This document shows, in pieces, positions 39,953-53,992 of a DNA stretch of 64,000 nucleotides (the first letter of the stretch is position 1; each line of letters opens with the position of its first letter). A model generated the notes under the pieces. The model searched no databases. It saw only the letters and a list, made by a program, of their open reading frames with translations, and had not been told where the DNA came from. Source of the DNA: Manduca sexta (lineage: Eukaryota; Arthropoda; Insecta; Lepidoptera; Sphingidae); the NCBI RefSeq assembly GCF_014839805.1, contig NC_051130.1, positions 6,014,001-6,078,000 on the forward strand, given 5' to 3'. The translations under genes were made by a program, and so were the position numbers.

Positions 39953-40190
39953 ACTGCCTCGTTGTCGTAGTTGTATTGGGTACGTGGTACGACGACATCG
40001 CTCTAAGGTGCCGGGTCCAAATCCCGAGTCGGGAGAAGTGGTATTGGGACTTTAGGCCGATTTTTGGATTTTTGTCCGATATGGAGATAGTATCGCCCCC
40101 TATTCCATCATGGGACAGAACGCACTTGGTGAAAAGTGGGTGCCATGGTTGCACCTCCTATACCTTCGGGGATTAAGGTATGACTTGTGT
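39953..40190 (+). mobile_element. SINE-A copy 6, diverged
   Basis: ACTGCCTCGTTGTCGTAGTT, GGTGCCGGGTCCAAATCCCG, GGATTTTTGTCCGATATGGA and the end TACCTTCGGGGATTAAGGTA. An open frame that crosses its right end (40110-40505) continues into unique AT-rich sequence and has no gene signature. Confidence 0.8.
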
Positions 40191-40879
40191 TTTTATTTTA
40201 TATTAATATACAAATATATGTGCCCTAACTATAATAACCTATACCATGGTTTCCATTCAATGATAAATGCTAGTAAAGAATATAAAAGTTGCAAGCGTGC
40301 GTTTGCCTTAAACAGGAACGAAAACACGTCTCCCAAGTATAATCTAAGTATTAATTCAAAAATAAACCCTCTAAGTAAAAACCTGTCCCCGCATATCAAC
40401 GTGTCATTAATGAGAAGGTCACTAATACACATTTTCTTTGCCGTTAAAGGTGAGAACTTGTCAGTTTTTATCGAAGGCTATTTGCCAATTCCAGGCCGCG
40501 GATGATGAAGGCTCGCCTTAATGCATCGCCGCTAATGCAAGTACCTTAGAATTATTATATCCTACATAATTGAATACCGGGATAACAGAAAGTTGTAACC
40601 GACAACATACTTAACCTACAATGAACATTAATTTGAATACAAAAGAGTGAAAATCTTCAATTGTTATTGTGACAGCGGAAACAAACGATATTCTTATCGA
40701 TGATGCTAAGTAAATAGCGTCCTCCTTTTTTTGAAGTCGGTTAAAAATGTTTTATTATATTACGTTTGTTAGTAGAAAATATTCTCCTACGATACTGTTA
40801 TGTAAAACTGTTAAAATAGTGCACAATGTTACATATTATTATTTAGAAGTAGGTCAAGGCATTGCCACTGAGAGTTTTT

Positions 40880-41035
40880 CGATATTAAAGTTCCGCAATC
40901 TATTTTTCCGGGATGAAATCTATGTCCTTCTCGGGATCTAAAATACTCCAAGCCAGATTTCATCGAAATATGTTCGGTAGTTTTGAATTTATTACGCACA
41001 AACAGACGCAGTGGGGACTTTGTTGTATAATATGG
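40880..41035 (+). repeat. Repeat F-like fragment
   Basis: TTTTTCCGGGATGAAATCTA, CCAAGCCAGATTTCATCGAA and ACGCACAAACAGACGCAG show the F-family order of motifs. It is decayed. Confidence 0.5.
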
Positions 41036-42487
41036 AATTATAAGGAAGGATACGTCAGTGTTGCGGTAAACTTAGAGTGCCTAAGTAATTTCATGATTTC
41101 CATATAATTACAGTTGTAAACTTTTCATTCCTTTAGAAAATTCAAGGATCGTGTTTCAACCAGTTATTATACCATAAAATTTATACCGTAAATATCCTAA
41201 TATCAATATTTATACAGACGTAAAACAAACAAATTTATAACTTAGTAAGGGCTTTCTTTGACCCTACCAGTTGACGGTGACCTCAGCTGTATGTAGTTTA
41301 CATGATTTTACATTTTGTTTACATAATATGAACTGCGTTTAAAGTTGCATTTCGAATAGATGGATTTACTACGAAAGTCCGGATCATATTATGTCTTTGT
41401 AAATGTGGTTGGCTAGGATGATAATTTAGTAAGAATTTAATGATGTATAACATGGGTGTATAAAAGACAAAATCAATGTAATTACATATACAGAGCAGCT
41501 ATAGCGCTCTATTTCCAGTCAAAGTGTAGCGATCTATTCCTGTGCAGTCTTAATTACGAGATTTTGGACATTATACCATAATATTTATAAGGTAAAGGAA
41601 CCATTGATGGCCCACTTAACTTTATAAATCGTTTCATAAGAAATCCTTTGATTAATTGCAACATATCAAACAAAAACTAATCAAAAACGTACAATGTTTT
41701 TGCTTTACAACACAAAAACTATTAAATACATTAATGGTTGGCCTATATCTATATGTTAGGAACTGGCCTATATCCGATCACATTACCTTATTTATTAATT
41801 GCACTTCATAAATATCATGTAAAAGCGGAATTAATTTCAGAGGAATGCCTCTGGATTAGGATTTAGGATTAGGAATGCTTCTGGATAGCAAATGTGCTAT
41901 CAGTCATTCTGAGGTGGTGCAGAGATAAAAACATAGTAGGTAGTAGTAGTCTTACCCTAAAACCATAACGATCAACTTCGGGATTCGCATGGTATATTCA
42001 GATTCCTAATCACACATACTAGAGGCCGGCGTTAAGAATTCATTTGCATAATGTTTATTATGTGGAACGTAGGTTTTTACAATAATCAGTGAAGAACCTT
42101 TCACTTTGATGCGGAATGTGGATTAGTTCTGCGTAAACCAAGAAATCGTCTAATTAGACTTGCTATTACTAGAACGAACATTATGGAATCTGCAAAAACG
42201 GGTATTTTGTTACATTATGTTGTTTTAGGCTAAATGTTTTGAACATCATTTTAATGGAATTTAATTTAATTTGACTTTTGTAGTTCAAATGTACGACTTC
42301 GGTAATTTGTTGTGAGAATAAAAAAATGTGTACCTATTTGTTTTGGCTAAAAAGCGAATAGCTGTTACGAATAACTAAATACTCAATATCTAGTAATTTA
42401 ATCTTACAGTGTGAGGTAATAAACCGGACAACGATATTATAATATAGTCATTATTTTGATTAGCATTTCCAGTGTCCTTTATCAAAG

Positions 42488-42545
42488 AACTAGCTTTCGC
42501 TCGCAGCTTCGCCCGCGTGGATTTCGGACTTCAAAAATGGAGGAG
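42488..42545 (+). repeat. Repeat F terminal fragment
   Basis: ACTAGCTTTCGCTCGCAGCT followed by TCGCCCGCGTGGATTTCGGA is the conserved F-family end. The frame at 42456-42692 across it is incidental. Confidence 0.6.
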
Positions 42546-43171
42546 ATGCTCAATTTGTCGGGATGTTTTATTAATGTATGGTGGTATGCAGGTGGTCCGA
42601 TTGTCCGGTCAGGGTCTGATGATGGGATCCTGGCGAAATCGAAGGAAGCTTATAGCATGATTCAGTATTCACGCGTGATGGCTTATTATTAGCGTATTTC
42701 ATGTATAACTTTGGTGTTTCTATACCGATTTCTATGATTCTTTTTTATGGAATATTTAATAATGTAAACTTTTTTAATTAGGGATGACTGAGAGTGTTAT
42801 AAACGTAAGAGTAGACAAATATAATGAGAAAGCTTCGAACTGCTAAGCTATCGGGAGTTACACGTGTTATTGTGAGTTAACCATAAAAGATAGACATATG
42901 CTGTCGTGGGATATTTTTTACATAATTTTAAGGAGAACATTTCCGTCATACATGATTTCTGCGTAGCTTTAACCATTAAGGTTGCACACACGACGGAAGC
43001 TTAAAAAATTGAGTAACTTCTCCCGTTTTCCCAACATTTACCTTCACTGCTCTGCTCCTATTAATTGTAGCGTGATGAAAAGTATACTATAACCAGCACA
43101 GGAGTATGACAAATAATTGTACCAAGTTTCGTTAAAATCCGTCGAGTAGTTTTTGTTTCTATAACGGTTAT

Positions 43172-43199
43172 ACAGACAGACAGACAGACAGACAGACAA
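43172..43199 (+). repeat. (ACAG)n microsatellite
   Basis: About six and a half tandem CAGA units. It sits in the ACCAAGTTTCGTTAAAATCC context typical of decayed F-type repeats, whose tails often carry CAGA runs. Confidence 0.9.
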
Positions 43200-43629
43200 A
43201 AATTTTACTAATTGCATTTTTGGCATCAGTATCGATCCCTAATCACCCCCTGATAGTTATTTTGGAAATATATTTCATGTACAGAATTGACCTCTCTACA
43301 GATTTATTATATGTATAGATATAGAAGAAGATAGAAGATATGGAATGTACTTCACAACTCCGAAATTAATATTAAATTATTGTAAATAAATCTGCGGAAT
43401 GCTTAAAGAGGTTTATTTTGTTACACATTTAATTTGTTTAAACGGATTAAAAAATGTTTGAAATTATATAAAATAGTCGGTATAAAAATATGTAGTAGTA
43501 GTATATATTTTAATAAATTTATTAAAAAAATGTAATATGTAGTCAATATAAAAATATTCCAGTACGTATTTTAATTAATTTATTTAAAAAAATGTGGTAA
43601 AATGTAGGTAGATATTGTAATGTTGATTG

Positions 43630-43740
43630 TTTGCACGACTTACACTTCAGACCGCCCCGTCACCATGAAAGCTGCTGTTTTCGAAACGTCCGAAAAAAAA
43701 TAAAAATCCGAAGCAACTTATTTCGATCTACTTTAACTTA
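43630..43740 (-). repeat. Family H half-copy
   Basis: CCCCGTCACCATGAAAGCTG, then TTTTCGAAACGTCCGAAAAA and ATAAAAATCCG. This is the reverse of the left half at 20935-21090. Confidence 0.6.
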
Positions 43741-44288
43741 AACATCATAGCTACTGATAGAAAACAATAAAAACTGTACAGAAGATGAAAACAATAACTC
43801 ATTACAAAATACTATAAAAACTAAGCATCGTTAAGATGTTTGTAAGATGTGTTACAGCGAATACATCAATTTAATCTTGTCCACCATCATTTTAATAGAC
43901 GTAGCACGTATTACTTTACACAGGGACGTCTATGATGCATTACGTCTCATGGTAATGTAAATAGAATATTAAATGGAGATCGCCCATTATTTATCGTTAT
44001 GCAAATTCTATATCATCAAACTGACGATACTTAAGAGTTAAAAGCGATTACTATTTTATTATTAAGAATGACAATTATGAGTTAAGATCATTTTGAAATA
44101 TGTTTCAATTTGTGTTTGAACGCCGATGATATTTATAACATTTTTATAATCTATATAATATTAATATGTGAAGAGAAAATGTTGTACAACCTTCTTTGTA
44201 AGCATATTGCATTGAGGAGTGTGAGATTTAGCATGATTAAAATTCATATAGAGGAGTGTACGAAAATAAAAATCATGTATAATATGTG

Positions 44289-44616
44289 CTATCAGCGGCA
44301 ATAGTTAGGTGTGGAAAGCACTGCCGAGACGAATGTCTGCAGGTTCAAATCCCAAGTGCACACATCTCTGACATTTCTAAAGTTATATGTGTATTCTTTG
44401 TGAATATCGCTTGCAGTAACGGTGAAGGAAAAATGGTGAGGAAACGTGTATGCCTGATAAATTCTTTATAGGAATTTTAAGGGTGTGCGAAGTCTATTAA
44501 TCTGCATTAAGCCAGCGTGGTGGATTAAGGTCTAATGCATCTGTAGTAGAGGAGGCCTGGGCCCGGCAGTGGGACAGTATACTTATAATACAGGGCTGTT
44601 ATTATTATTATTATAT
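44289..44616 (+). mobile_element. SINE-B copy 7
   Basis: ATCAGCGGCAATAGTTAGGT, B box GGTTCAAATCCCAAG, AGTAACGGTGAAGGAAAAAT, GCCAGCGTGGTGGATTAAGG and the end AATACAGGGCTGTTATTATT, followed by an (ATT)n tail. It is moderately diverged. Confidence 0.83.
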
Positions 44617-45517
44617 CATTATATCATGTGTTACAAATATATTAAAATAGACAATCAAATTTCGAAAAACCACGATCACAAAATTTAAGTAAATACACAT
44701 ATGGTTTCCACCCTAGGACCATCCATAACATAAAGAATCCTCATTATCTTTGGGACAGTTATCATTTCTTTGCACATGCGATTTTATATTTTCATTGAAG
44801 CATATGTATACAGATAAAAAATAGCCTGTTATAATGTTATTAAGCTCAAAGGAACTAATATTCATGCAATATTTCAAAAGGGGCAGACCGCATAGAAATA
44901 ATAATTATCGATGGCTTAAAGAGAAGGTAAATAAATATTTTAAGAATACAAAGAAGGCCGTTAATTTCTTTGATTCGTTTAATAACATAGCACATGACGA
45001 CTAAAATTTCTCATGATAAACGATTATTTTGTGATTAATGGAAAATTATGCAAAGTGAAAGTTTTGGGTTTGGTGCTATGATATACACAGCACTACCGTA
45101 CGGTCAAAGTTGAGTCAACGACGGTCTTCAATCGCCATTACATTACATTTTTAAATTAGGAACCTTTTTTTGCCGTTGTCGTAATCTCTAAAAGAACGTA
45201 GGTAGTTCTATATTTAAATTGTTGTTAGAAATTGTGACTAGATTAAGAATTTTTGATATCAGATGACTTATCAGACTGAGCAGTTGCCACTCTGTCACTA
45301 TAAAGATGAATGGAACAATAACGTAAAAAAATGAAATATTTATATACTTAATATATTACCTTCCCATTAGTCAAATATTTTATTATAGTTCAATTTATCT
45401 AAAGTTCAATTACATATCCCAAAAACATATTAGTTATAACAATGAGATTTAGGTGATAATATCCATTAAAATCCAACCATTTCCGATGATCGACGAAATT
45501 TTCTAATTCCAAAATAC

Positions 45518-45845
45518 AGTGGCGTTCAAATTATCTCGGAGATTACATTTTAATATTTTGTCAATAAAGCACCACTGACCCTGTTTTCGGTTTATCCAAT
45601 TGATATTATCCGGTATTGGACTGTGCGATGTTCCGCGGCTTGGCTGTATGCAGAAAAGCATTGGCCACATTTGTCTATCGACAGTCACTGTGACTAGCGG
45701 CGCGGGCGACCGCAAAAATCGCGCGGGAATAATACCTCCATGGATTGTACGAAATTGTGATTGGTATTTATTTGTGAATTAGACTTTGTGGTTACATTTG
45801 GATTTTTTATGGAATTTGATAAACACTGTCTTCGGTTATGGTGGT
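45518..45845 (+). other. GC-richer block with transposon-like end and a strong splice donor
   Basis: ACAGTGGCGTTCAAATTA at 45520-45537 resembles a Tc1/mariner-type terminus after TA, but I find no matching inverted end nearby. The following GC-rich core (GACTAGCGGCGCGGGCGACC, 45692-45711) contrasts with the AT-rich flanks. The block ends GTTATGGTG|GTAAGTGAAC, a strong donor with GT at 45844. It is either a decayed transposon or a 5' non-coding exon; neither is proven. Confidence 0.35.
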
Positions 45846-46077
45846 AAGTGAACATAAATACGGTGTTTTTTTTTAATTTATGTTATTATTCAGAGTGGCT
45901 TTATCATATATGACATATTTAAACTTATTTCCAAAATATTTAATCAGTAATAAAAAAACTTCAAAAGATCTTTAGCAGTAACTTATAACAATACAGTAAA
46001 TGTAGTCAAGAAGTAATTATATTTTTTTATTATAATTTTTAATTCCGTAGCGTGTCAATATAATAGGTGTTTTACAG

Positions 46078-46240
46078 CCGTTTTCAATAAAAGTCCAAAT
46101 CTCAATCTTCAATCCCATTCCGAGAATGCACCAATCTAAATAAGTAATTTGTAAACATGTCAAAAAATGTTTGTTCTGATTGGTCCATTTTTGAGATTGA
46201 TCGAAAAAGTGCTTGTATAGTTTATTGAAAATGTCGGTAA
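46078..46240. mobile_element. Possible MITE with TTTTCAATAAA inverted ends
   Basis: CCGTTTTCAATAAAAGTCC on the left and TTTATTGAAAATGTCGG on the right form imperfect inverted ends about 160 bases apart. CAAATCTCAATCTTC and TTTTTGAGATTGATC also pair. No clear target duplication. Confidence 0.4.
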
Positions 46241-48539
46241 GTAGTTTTACTGATTGTCAAGGCACTTACCAACACTAACTTACATAAATTATATTCGTTA
46301 ATTAAGTTCCGCTAACTATTTTATGAGGTAACTAATGGCTCATAGAAAATATTTTATGACTTAACACAGTTTAAACGTGGATTATTGAGAGCAATCATCG
46401 TTATTTTATTTACATTGCATAGTATCAACTGGCATACTTATTATCTTTATCGTTTAATATTTTTAATTTTTAGTAGAGCGTTGTATAATAGTTTGAAGTA
46501 CTGTTTTTTTGTTGGCAAAAGAATTGAAGTTCATTAATCCTATAATCTACATGTAAAAAGTCTCTAATGAATATCATTATAGGACATGAATTTGATGTTA
46601 TTGACCTTTAAACCTCTGGATACCGCAAAAATAACGAGCCCCTGGTCATTAAATAATTATTTTGATGTGTTTATACTATCAATGATAGATTAACTCATAC
46701 TTTTTCAAACTAACACCTTTAGCAGCTGATGCAATTATCGAATATTTTATAACATAATTTATGCATTGATCTCATTGGATTATATTAACTTAGCTGACAT
46801 AACTTGCAAATCCGTATATTGTCAGGCTTGTCTAATGTATTTATTCGCTATTAGGTTGATGTTAGATTTCATTCGGATTCCTAGAGTCGTTGGGGAAGCT
46901 TATTTGGAATTCCCTTCAAACTGTAATATGGGTTGAAAATTGCCGCGTGTTATTAATTGGTCATATAAATATATATTTTCACCTCCACAATAATACCTTA
47001 CATGACTCTTAGTAAGATTCCAAGGGATATCCAGGTAATACTATGGAACGCTACGTATCTCTACATCAAAATCCTAATAAAGCCTAAGATTTTACAAAAT
47101 TACGTAAAGAAGCAAGCACTTTATATGTTATTTGTTTTATGTTATATAGAAATGTTCAACACGCGCTTCCGAGAATACTAAAAATCTTATTGTATTTCGT
47201 ACCACCTAGCATAGATCAGCGATATCCTATCCGTATGTTATGTGACAATGTTACATAACAATTAATCAATAATTAATAAACGCACAATCAGAACTCGTTT
47301 TTGCACGCAGCCTACGTCTAAGGAATGAGACATTTGTTAAAAATGTATTAGCTGATCCTTACGTGTTTCATATTTACAAGTTTTTTATTTAAATTTGAAT
47401 GTTTGTGTGTATATGTTCGTTTCGAAACTTGCAAATGATTGAAACTTGTATTTCTACACAGTATAAAATACTGATTGATTTCATTGAAAGGTTATTTATT
47501 TCTATTCAGGCCATTTAAATAAAAGCCTTATTCTAAATATATTTTTTTAACTATTATTTTTTATTCGATTTTTTCGCAACTTGTATCGTTAGCAGAATTT
47601 GCATGTTACAATAACTAGTCCGCACAAAAAGTATACTTAAAGCCGTACGTTTATAGTAATAGCAAAACGGGAATTTAAAAACCGCTATTTCTTGTATATT
47701 TTTTTATTATACTACGAGTATTGTCTTTGTTACTGGGTCATCGTATCTACTGTCTGCTGTTACTTAAAGACCAAATTGCGAAGATAATAAATATTAGAAA
47801 TCTCGGGCTTAACACATATAATAGGCATTAGGCATTAGGTTCTTACTTTTCTCTTTAGTTATCGTAGTCTGATGACAGAGAAGACTAAAATCACGATTAA
47901 CGAATACAGCCTTTAATACCGTGCTACATATTAATAATTGTATTGAAGACTCACTCACTTAAGTAGCTGAATAAATTCAAATCTTTAAATCAACTATATA
48001 TACACTCTTATGTTCTAATCCATTTTTTTCTCAATAATGAAATAAACGGGATTTATTTTACTTCACTCAATTTTTTTTTTCATTGAATTGAACATATATA
48101 GTAGATTCGAAAATTTGAACTTGTTCAATTACCTTCGTTGCTGACTGTACACCTTATAACTTATACAACTTTTTAGTACTCAAATAATTTATTCAAATTT
48201 ATAATAATTGAGTTTATAATCCTATAAGCTTAGAAATGGCCGTGATGCCAAAGATTACACGGCATTACTTATCTAATCTGCGAATATAAAACCACAGTGT
48301 CTTATTGCCTATACCGTTCTAGGATTAAACTTTAGGGCCCAATGTAAAAGATTCTACGCCATTATGCCCACAAGTTCATTCTCGTTTGGAGCAATACTCT
48401 TCTCATAAAGGATATAAGAAATAAACTTGGATAATTTAGTGTTATACCTTATATTAAACTTTGTTATGCTAGGTACTAGGTGTTTCTCGTGTCTACGCCC
48501 GATTTTTACTAGAATAAAAGGCCTACTGTGTACTTTTCT
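46241..48539. other. Gene-free AT-rich stretch
   Basis: No supported gene or recognised repeat. A short inverted repeat GTTATGT..ACATAAC lies near 47238-47260. Confidence 0.45.
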
Positions 48540-48685
48540 GAAATAAAACTAGTCTATTTAATAATTCACGATGTGGTCTACCTTTATACGAAATTTAGTT
48601 AAAATTAGTTCAGCAGTTTCTGCATTTACTTCTAACAAACATCCAAACATTGTCACAGATATTCACATTTGTAATAATAAGATTT
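48540..48685 (+). repeat. Repeat F-like fragment
   Basis: ACCTTTATACGAAATTTAGT, AGTTCAGCAGTTTCTGCATT, AACAAACATCCAAACATTGT and ATTTGTAATAATAAGATTT keep the right-hand F-family order. Confidence 0.5.
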
Positions 48686-50645
48686 CTTATTTCTTTAAGA
48701 CAATTTCCTTGACACGAGAAGATATTTTAATTATCTAAATATTCGGAAAATAATAATCAAAACTTTAAACAGTAAATAAATATTTATGTTTTGAAAAGTA
48801 TGCAAAATCTTGCGACTATCCATGTTAAATTACCTAATCTCTTAATCGAATAGATATATCTGTGGATAATATAATTAATCGGGTTAATGACTTTAATAAA
48901 TTCATTATTCCCGGCAATTAGCTTCGCTTGTGAAAGGGGTAAGCGCATTTTCCGCTATAAATATGGTATGCCATTGTCGCGTCTCTACAATTCTCATCGG
49001 TTTTTTTAACGACTTTCTCGTTATTACTTGATTGGAATAGTTTTGATATTTCCAAAACATTTCAAACTCGACAATAACCTTCCCAGAAATGTGTATTTTA
49101 ATCTTAATATTACTGATATTATAAATCAGAAAGTTTGTTTGGATGTTCGATAGACGTAAACTCAAGACGGAGTTTAGTACATTTAGTACAGATATACTAA
49201 GTTTTGATATCATACAGGCCCGTTTTATCCTGACAAAGTACCAACACGATGAGTAAAAGACACTAAACAGTATAGTTAGTTATAGACTGGACATCAGGAC
49301 CAAATTTATGCTCCAAAAGTTATTACCAATTGGTAATAAGACATTGTCTTATTTAAAATGTGTCATAAGATGTCACAGCGTCCTTCGATATTATTACAAT
49401 AATAATATATGTACAGAAAACATGCTGGCATGGGCATTAAAAACGTGCAAATCACGACATGAAACATTATTAAATATTTTATATTGGTGTTTTGGTATTT
49501 CACGGTAGAGTAACAACTGGATGACAATCTTCCCAATATCCGCTCTATGTAATCTAAGCACTCATTGCGGTGAGATTTTTATTTTTATTACTCGAATAAA
49601 GCCACGAGCAACACATAGGCAAATATAAATACCAGAGCATACACGTGGCTTTCGAAGATTTAAATGTCATACTATTATTTTAGCGTGAGTGCAACTATTC
49701 CGTAAAACAGAAACAAGTTTTTTATACTAAATGTAACAGATTTACACTACGGACTGATAAACTAAGTACGGTTATAAGAAGCCGACCTGTATATAATCTC
49801 TTTGGAATGAATGTGTGAGGTCTACAGAGTAAATGGTTTCCGGGTTACATAGCTGTGTGATAACAGATGGCCAGCCTAGAATGGCTTTTCAAGAATCGGT
49901 CCATCTCTAGATTCCAGAGATTTTTCGTTAGTAGTCAAAGTTGCCATTTATAAAAAAATATATTAAAAAACGTTTATTGTTTTAAGCAAGGCATACGTTT
50001 TATTTATGCAAATGTATATATCTTAGTTCATGAAAGGTTTACATAGGAACGCGAGATATCTAAAAACAGATATTATACCTGCCTAGAGATCCACGCATAA
50101 CTTTACCTTGGAAATTTTAATAATATATTACGAAATCAACTGATAGAAACTAAATGATTAGTTAAATATTTATAACTTTTATGTAAAAGATGTCATGTAA
50201 ATTTTGGCCTAGTTTTTTGTAGAAAAAGCCAATACCAATATTTCATTTTACTTTGACACACAAAATGGCGGATGTTTACGAGAATTTTAAACGAAAACAT
50301 AAAATTATTTTTATATGCAAACATCTTGGATGAGCTTAGTGAACTATTATAAGCGATTATCTGCGTGTTTAATCTTAAAAAAATTGCTTTTGGAAAGTGT
50401 ATATTACTTTTATTGTGCCTTTTATTCTTTATTTTTAGGCTACGGCGGATATAATCTGTATTTGTAAATACACATACATGAGGTGTCATTTTCGTTTCAG
50501 ATTTAGCAATGGTAGATTTATTACTGTCTGACATTAACTTTTAATTTTATGTTTCTACGTCTCTATAATTTATATTTCGATACTAATTACACAACATTTT
50601 ATGATTCTTATTGCCTACAGATTATTTGTAATTAGGTGTTGTCAT

Positions 50646-50940
50646 GCTTCGCCCGCGTGAATAATTTTTCCTGTTCATAAAGTCCATAATTCACTGTACT
50701 GATAGCCCCATTGGTGCGAAGCGAGCACCATCTACTTAAAAAAAAACAAATTTCAAAAATATTTTTTTTTACGGGACTAAATTACCGGGAGGGAAGCCTA
50801 TGTGTCAATACAGGGCATGGTCTATGTGTGTGCTAAATCTCATACAAATCCATTCAGGGGTTTCTGCTTTTACTTGTAACAAACATTCAAACATTACAAA
50901 ATCATATTGCTTAGGCATTTATAATATTAGTTAGTAAGTA
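50646..50940 (+). repeat. Repeat F copy
   Basis: ATGCTTCGCCCGCGTGAATA, ACTAAATTACCGGGAGGGAA, AATACAGGGCATGGTCTATG, TCCATTCAGGGGTTTCTGCT and the end ATTTATAATATTAGTTAG. It has the same layout as 26879-27180. Confidence 0.66.
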
Positions 50941-51487
50941 AGATAAGAAATAAGATAAAATGACTACCACGTGGTTTACGTAAGGTTCAAGTATTATGTT
51001 AATCACAGAAAATAGTTCCTTATTCACATGTTCTGCGTATATACCCTTTCGAGATTCTTTTGTTTATATACATCCCTTGGACCATAGGTTTTTTGTCTTT
51101 ATATTTATTATAAAACTTAATAATGTTCTGATGCTTTGCATAACTTTTCACAGTAGGTATTATGTGTATTAAATACTTACACAATTTCCAGAATAAATAT
51201 TTTTTTTACAAATTCATTCATAAACGGTTTCTATGAAAATATTCTCTAAAGAACGGTAATGTAACTGAATCAACGAAATACCACTACAACTTGCCAAACA
51301 AGACATAATAACAGTTTCGTTTGACAGCTTGTTTTATGAAAAAATACAGTATAGTTGCATAAAGATGCAATCAGCACGCACGTATAAAAACTTGTCAAGC
51401 AAGTTATAGTAAAGTTATGCTCTACTTTACTTACCTCCTACACTGTTTCGCGCTTGAATTGCACAAATAATAATAATGGGTCAATAC

Positions 51488-51613
51488 TAAAGAGCCTCGA
51501 GCAACATCTTCAGAAGCTCTCAATTGGCCATTGGGTCGGAAGCCAGATGCAGAAGACAGTATTGCTGGACACGGCACGCATTGTGAGGAGATTTCTCACT
51601 TTGAATCCCTAAC
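51488..51613 (+). pseudogene. C-terminal fragment of a non-LTR retrotransposon protein
   Basis: A continuous plus-strand frame reads HLQKLSIGHWVGSQMQKTVL, then LDTARIVRRFLTLNP and a stop at about 51610. The string resembles the C-terminal tail of reverse transcriptase polyproteins of lepidopteran LINEs; I recognise the TARIVRRFLTL type of ending but cannot name the clade. The frame has no start and no upstream catalytic domains, so it is a dead fragment. Confidence 0.5.
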
Positions 51614-52227
51614 CGCCGGTGGCTTGAGTCTTGAGCTTAGACATCGGAGGGTAATTCATTTTATTTTAAAAAAATTATACACATTGTTTTTTTAGGGATA
51701 TGTATAATAACAAAAAATTAACTTTAAAAATAAAAAGATTTGTAGCACATTTTTTTGGATAAGCGCATATTGATGAGGTAAAGTGAACTCGACCATCATA
51801 TATATCCACGATATCAAAAGTAAATACGGTTTCCTACTTTACGAAACAGCAAAGTGTCTATTCACGTATGTTTTTAGTAAGATGGTAGTGTTCCTCTGAT
51901 CGAGTCGATTCCTATCCACGCTATTGACAAATATGTCTACAGGATTATTCTACCACTTTAAATACATTTATTAGAGTCAATAAAATCGCTATTCAAGTAA
52001 ATCACGATCCGTATATGCTTATTTATAAACATTTTATAGATACAATATTAATCAATAGGTAGACTTAATGTTGGCGACGTTCTCCGGAATTTGACCTCGT
52101 CGTGCGGAGATCGAGGAGTAAGGGGCTATGTTTGTTTAAAATTTTAATATAATATGTATAAACTAGTCTAGAGTTGTTTTAGAATGATGGCTGTAAATTA
52201 CAAGTCTTAATAAATGCGTATGCAGAG

Positions 52228-52522
52228 TTTATAGTAGAGCCCGCCAGAGAACCAGAGTGACTGACATTACTCGCAAAATTAGTACACAAAAGTGGCAGTG
52301 GGCCGGCCATGTCTGCAGATGAATGGATGGTTAATGTAGCAGACAGGTACTGAAGTGGAGGACGCGATTAGGTAGATGTAGTGTAGGACGCCCAGCACGA
52401 TTGACAGACGACTTGAAACGGCGTCGGGTAGTAACTGAATGCAGGCTGCTCAAAACCATGGATCGCGTTCACTTGGGGAAGTCTATGTTCAGCAGTAGAC
52501 GAAGACGGGCTGATTGATTAAT
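52228..52522 (+). pseudogene. 3' remnant of a LINE reverse transcriptase
   Basis: The plus strand reads RVTDITRKISTQKWQWAGHV, which corresponds to the conserved C-terminal region (..KWQWAGHV.R..) of a widespread insect non-LTR element. It continues through GRPARLTDDLKRR and ends at the 3' motif GTTCAGCAGTAGACGAAGAC, then GGCTGATTGATTAATG. Internal stops and at least one frame change show that it is inactive. It is 5'-truncated, as is usual for LINE insertions. Confidence 0.78.
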
Positions 52523-53992
52523 GTTGAGTTTAAGTTTTATAGGATGTTTTATAATAGATTAAACCATCATGAGCCACAGAATGTCAATTGCTGCAAAGAC
52601 CTCTTCCAAAGATTTCTAGAACAACCTTTTGATCATCTGCATCTAGCGACTTCCTGCAACTTTGAGGAGTGAATTTTTTTTTTAAATTATATATAATATA
52701 ATGAAAGTATGTTCCAGAATTTAGGTTGTAATAAACATATTGTTCATAAAATCATATTCGTTTCTAGCCCATGTTATCAAGTATGATCAAATATCCAATG
52801 TTATATTACATTATAATGAGGGCCTATAATTTATAAATATTAATTTTAAACTCATAAATTATGTGGCAAATGTCAAATCAATAAAATCATGTTCGGATGT
52901 CTATTAATGATGGTTTATTTTAATTCGTCTAGAGTGACGTTGAAGAAAAAAAACATAAAGGATGCTCTTTGACCATAGTTATTATTATGCTGTATTAATT
53001 GGATTAATTTTAACAAAAGTAGACATTTTAAAAACTTTAATTAATTGATAATATAACGATCTGCCTTTATACACATATATAAATATTATAATACTTCTAT
53101 GATATTTAAAAATATAATGCCAAATATAAATCATTATTGAAAAGATAGGCGTTATGGATACCAATAATAATATTTATTTCGATAATAACATGCAAAGAAG
53201 AACCCATCTTCATTGCGAAGTTTATGCACCACGCCTCAAAGATGTAATCATGTGAATCTTCATTGATTAATGATTTATAGCTTTATCTGATTGGCTGTTT
53301 ATATCAATTAAATTTTCTTATCATCTCAATTTATTCTCTAATTAAAATGTGACCCACATTATGAATATTTTACAGTGGTGGTAGATATAATATAACCTTC
53401 CTCATTAATTACTTTTATTAGTCTTCGACATTGCATAGCATCTTGTTTACACCAGCATTTTGTATTCTGAGTTCTCTAACATCTTGTTCACCTCAGTAAT
53501 TAGAACTACTTATACCTAATAATAACATAATAACAATCGATGCATCGGTTTTAAGACAACGCTTGGATGCTATTACCTTCCGAAGAAGCACTGCACAGTG
53601 CACAGTGTAATTTTAACTAAATTAAACCACATATTAGCCTTCATTCTGTTAATATTGTGCCAAACATCAATCCCGGTTTTAGTAAAAAATTAAAATTTGT
53701 TATCCTTTTGTATTCATCATTTTTTATCCTTTCGTAGTTTAGTGCGAATATAGTGTGTATAAGTGTATTTTTTATGTATTATGTTGTCGATCGTACAAAT
53801 TGTCTTCGTGTAGTCGTAGTGGCCTTAGGGCATGTAAAATTTAAATGACTTTTTATTAATTTTTATTTTGTTGAAAGCTTTTTTATTTTACATCCTATGG
53901 CTAGATGATTTATAGTAAATTATTGTTTTTAAAAGAACAAGTATAATATGGTATCATTTGTTACTGCAATGTCAAAATGTCCATTATAAGCT
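52523..53992. other. Gene-free AT-rich stretch
   Basis: No supported gene or recognised repeat. Confidence 0.45.

Noticed and set aside
40110..40505. 131-codon plus-strand frame
   Set aside because: It begins in the 3' end of a SINE-A copy and runs into AT-rich sequence; no splice context, no conserved motif.
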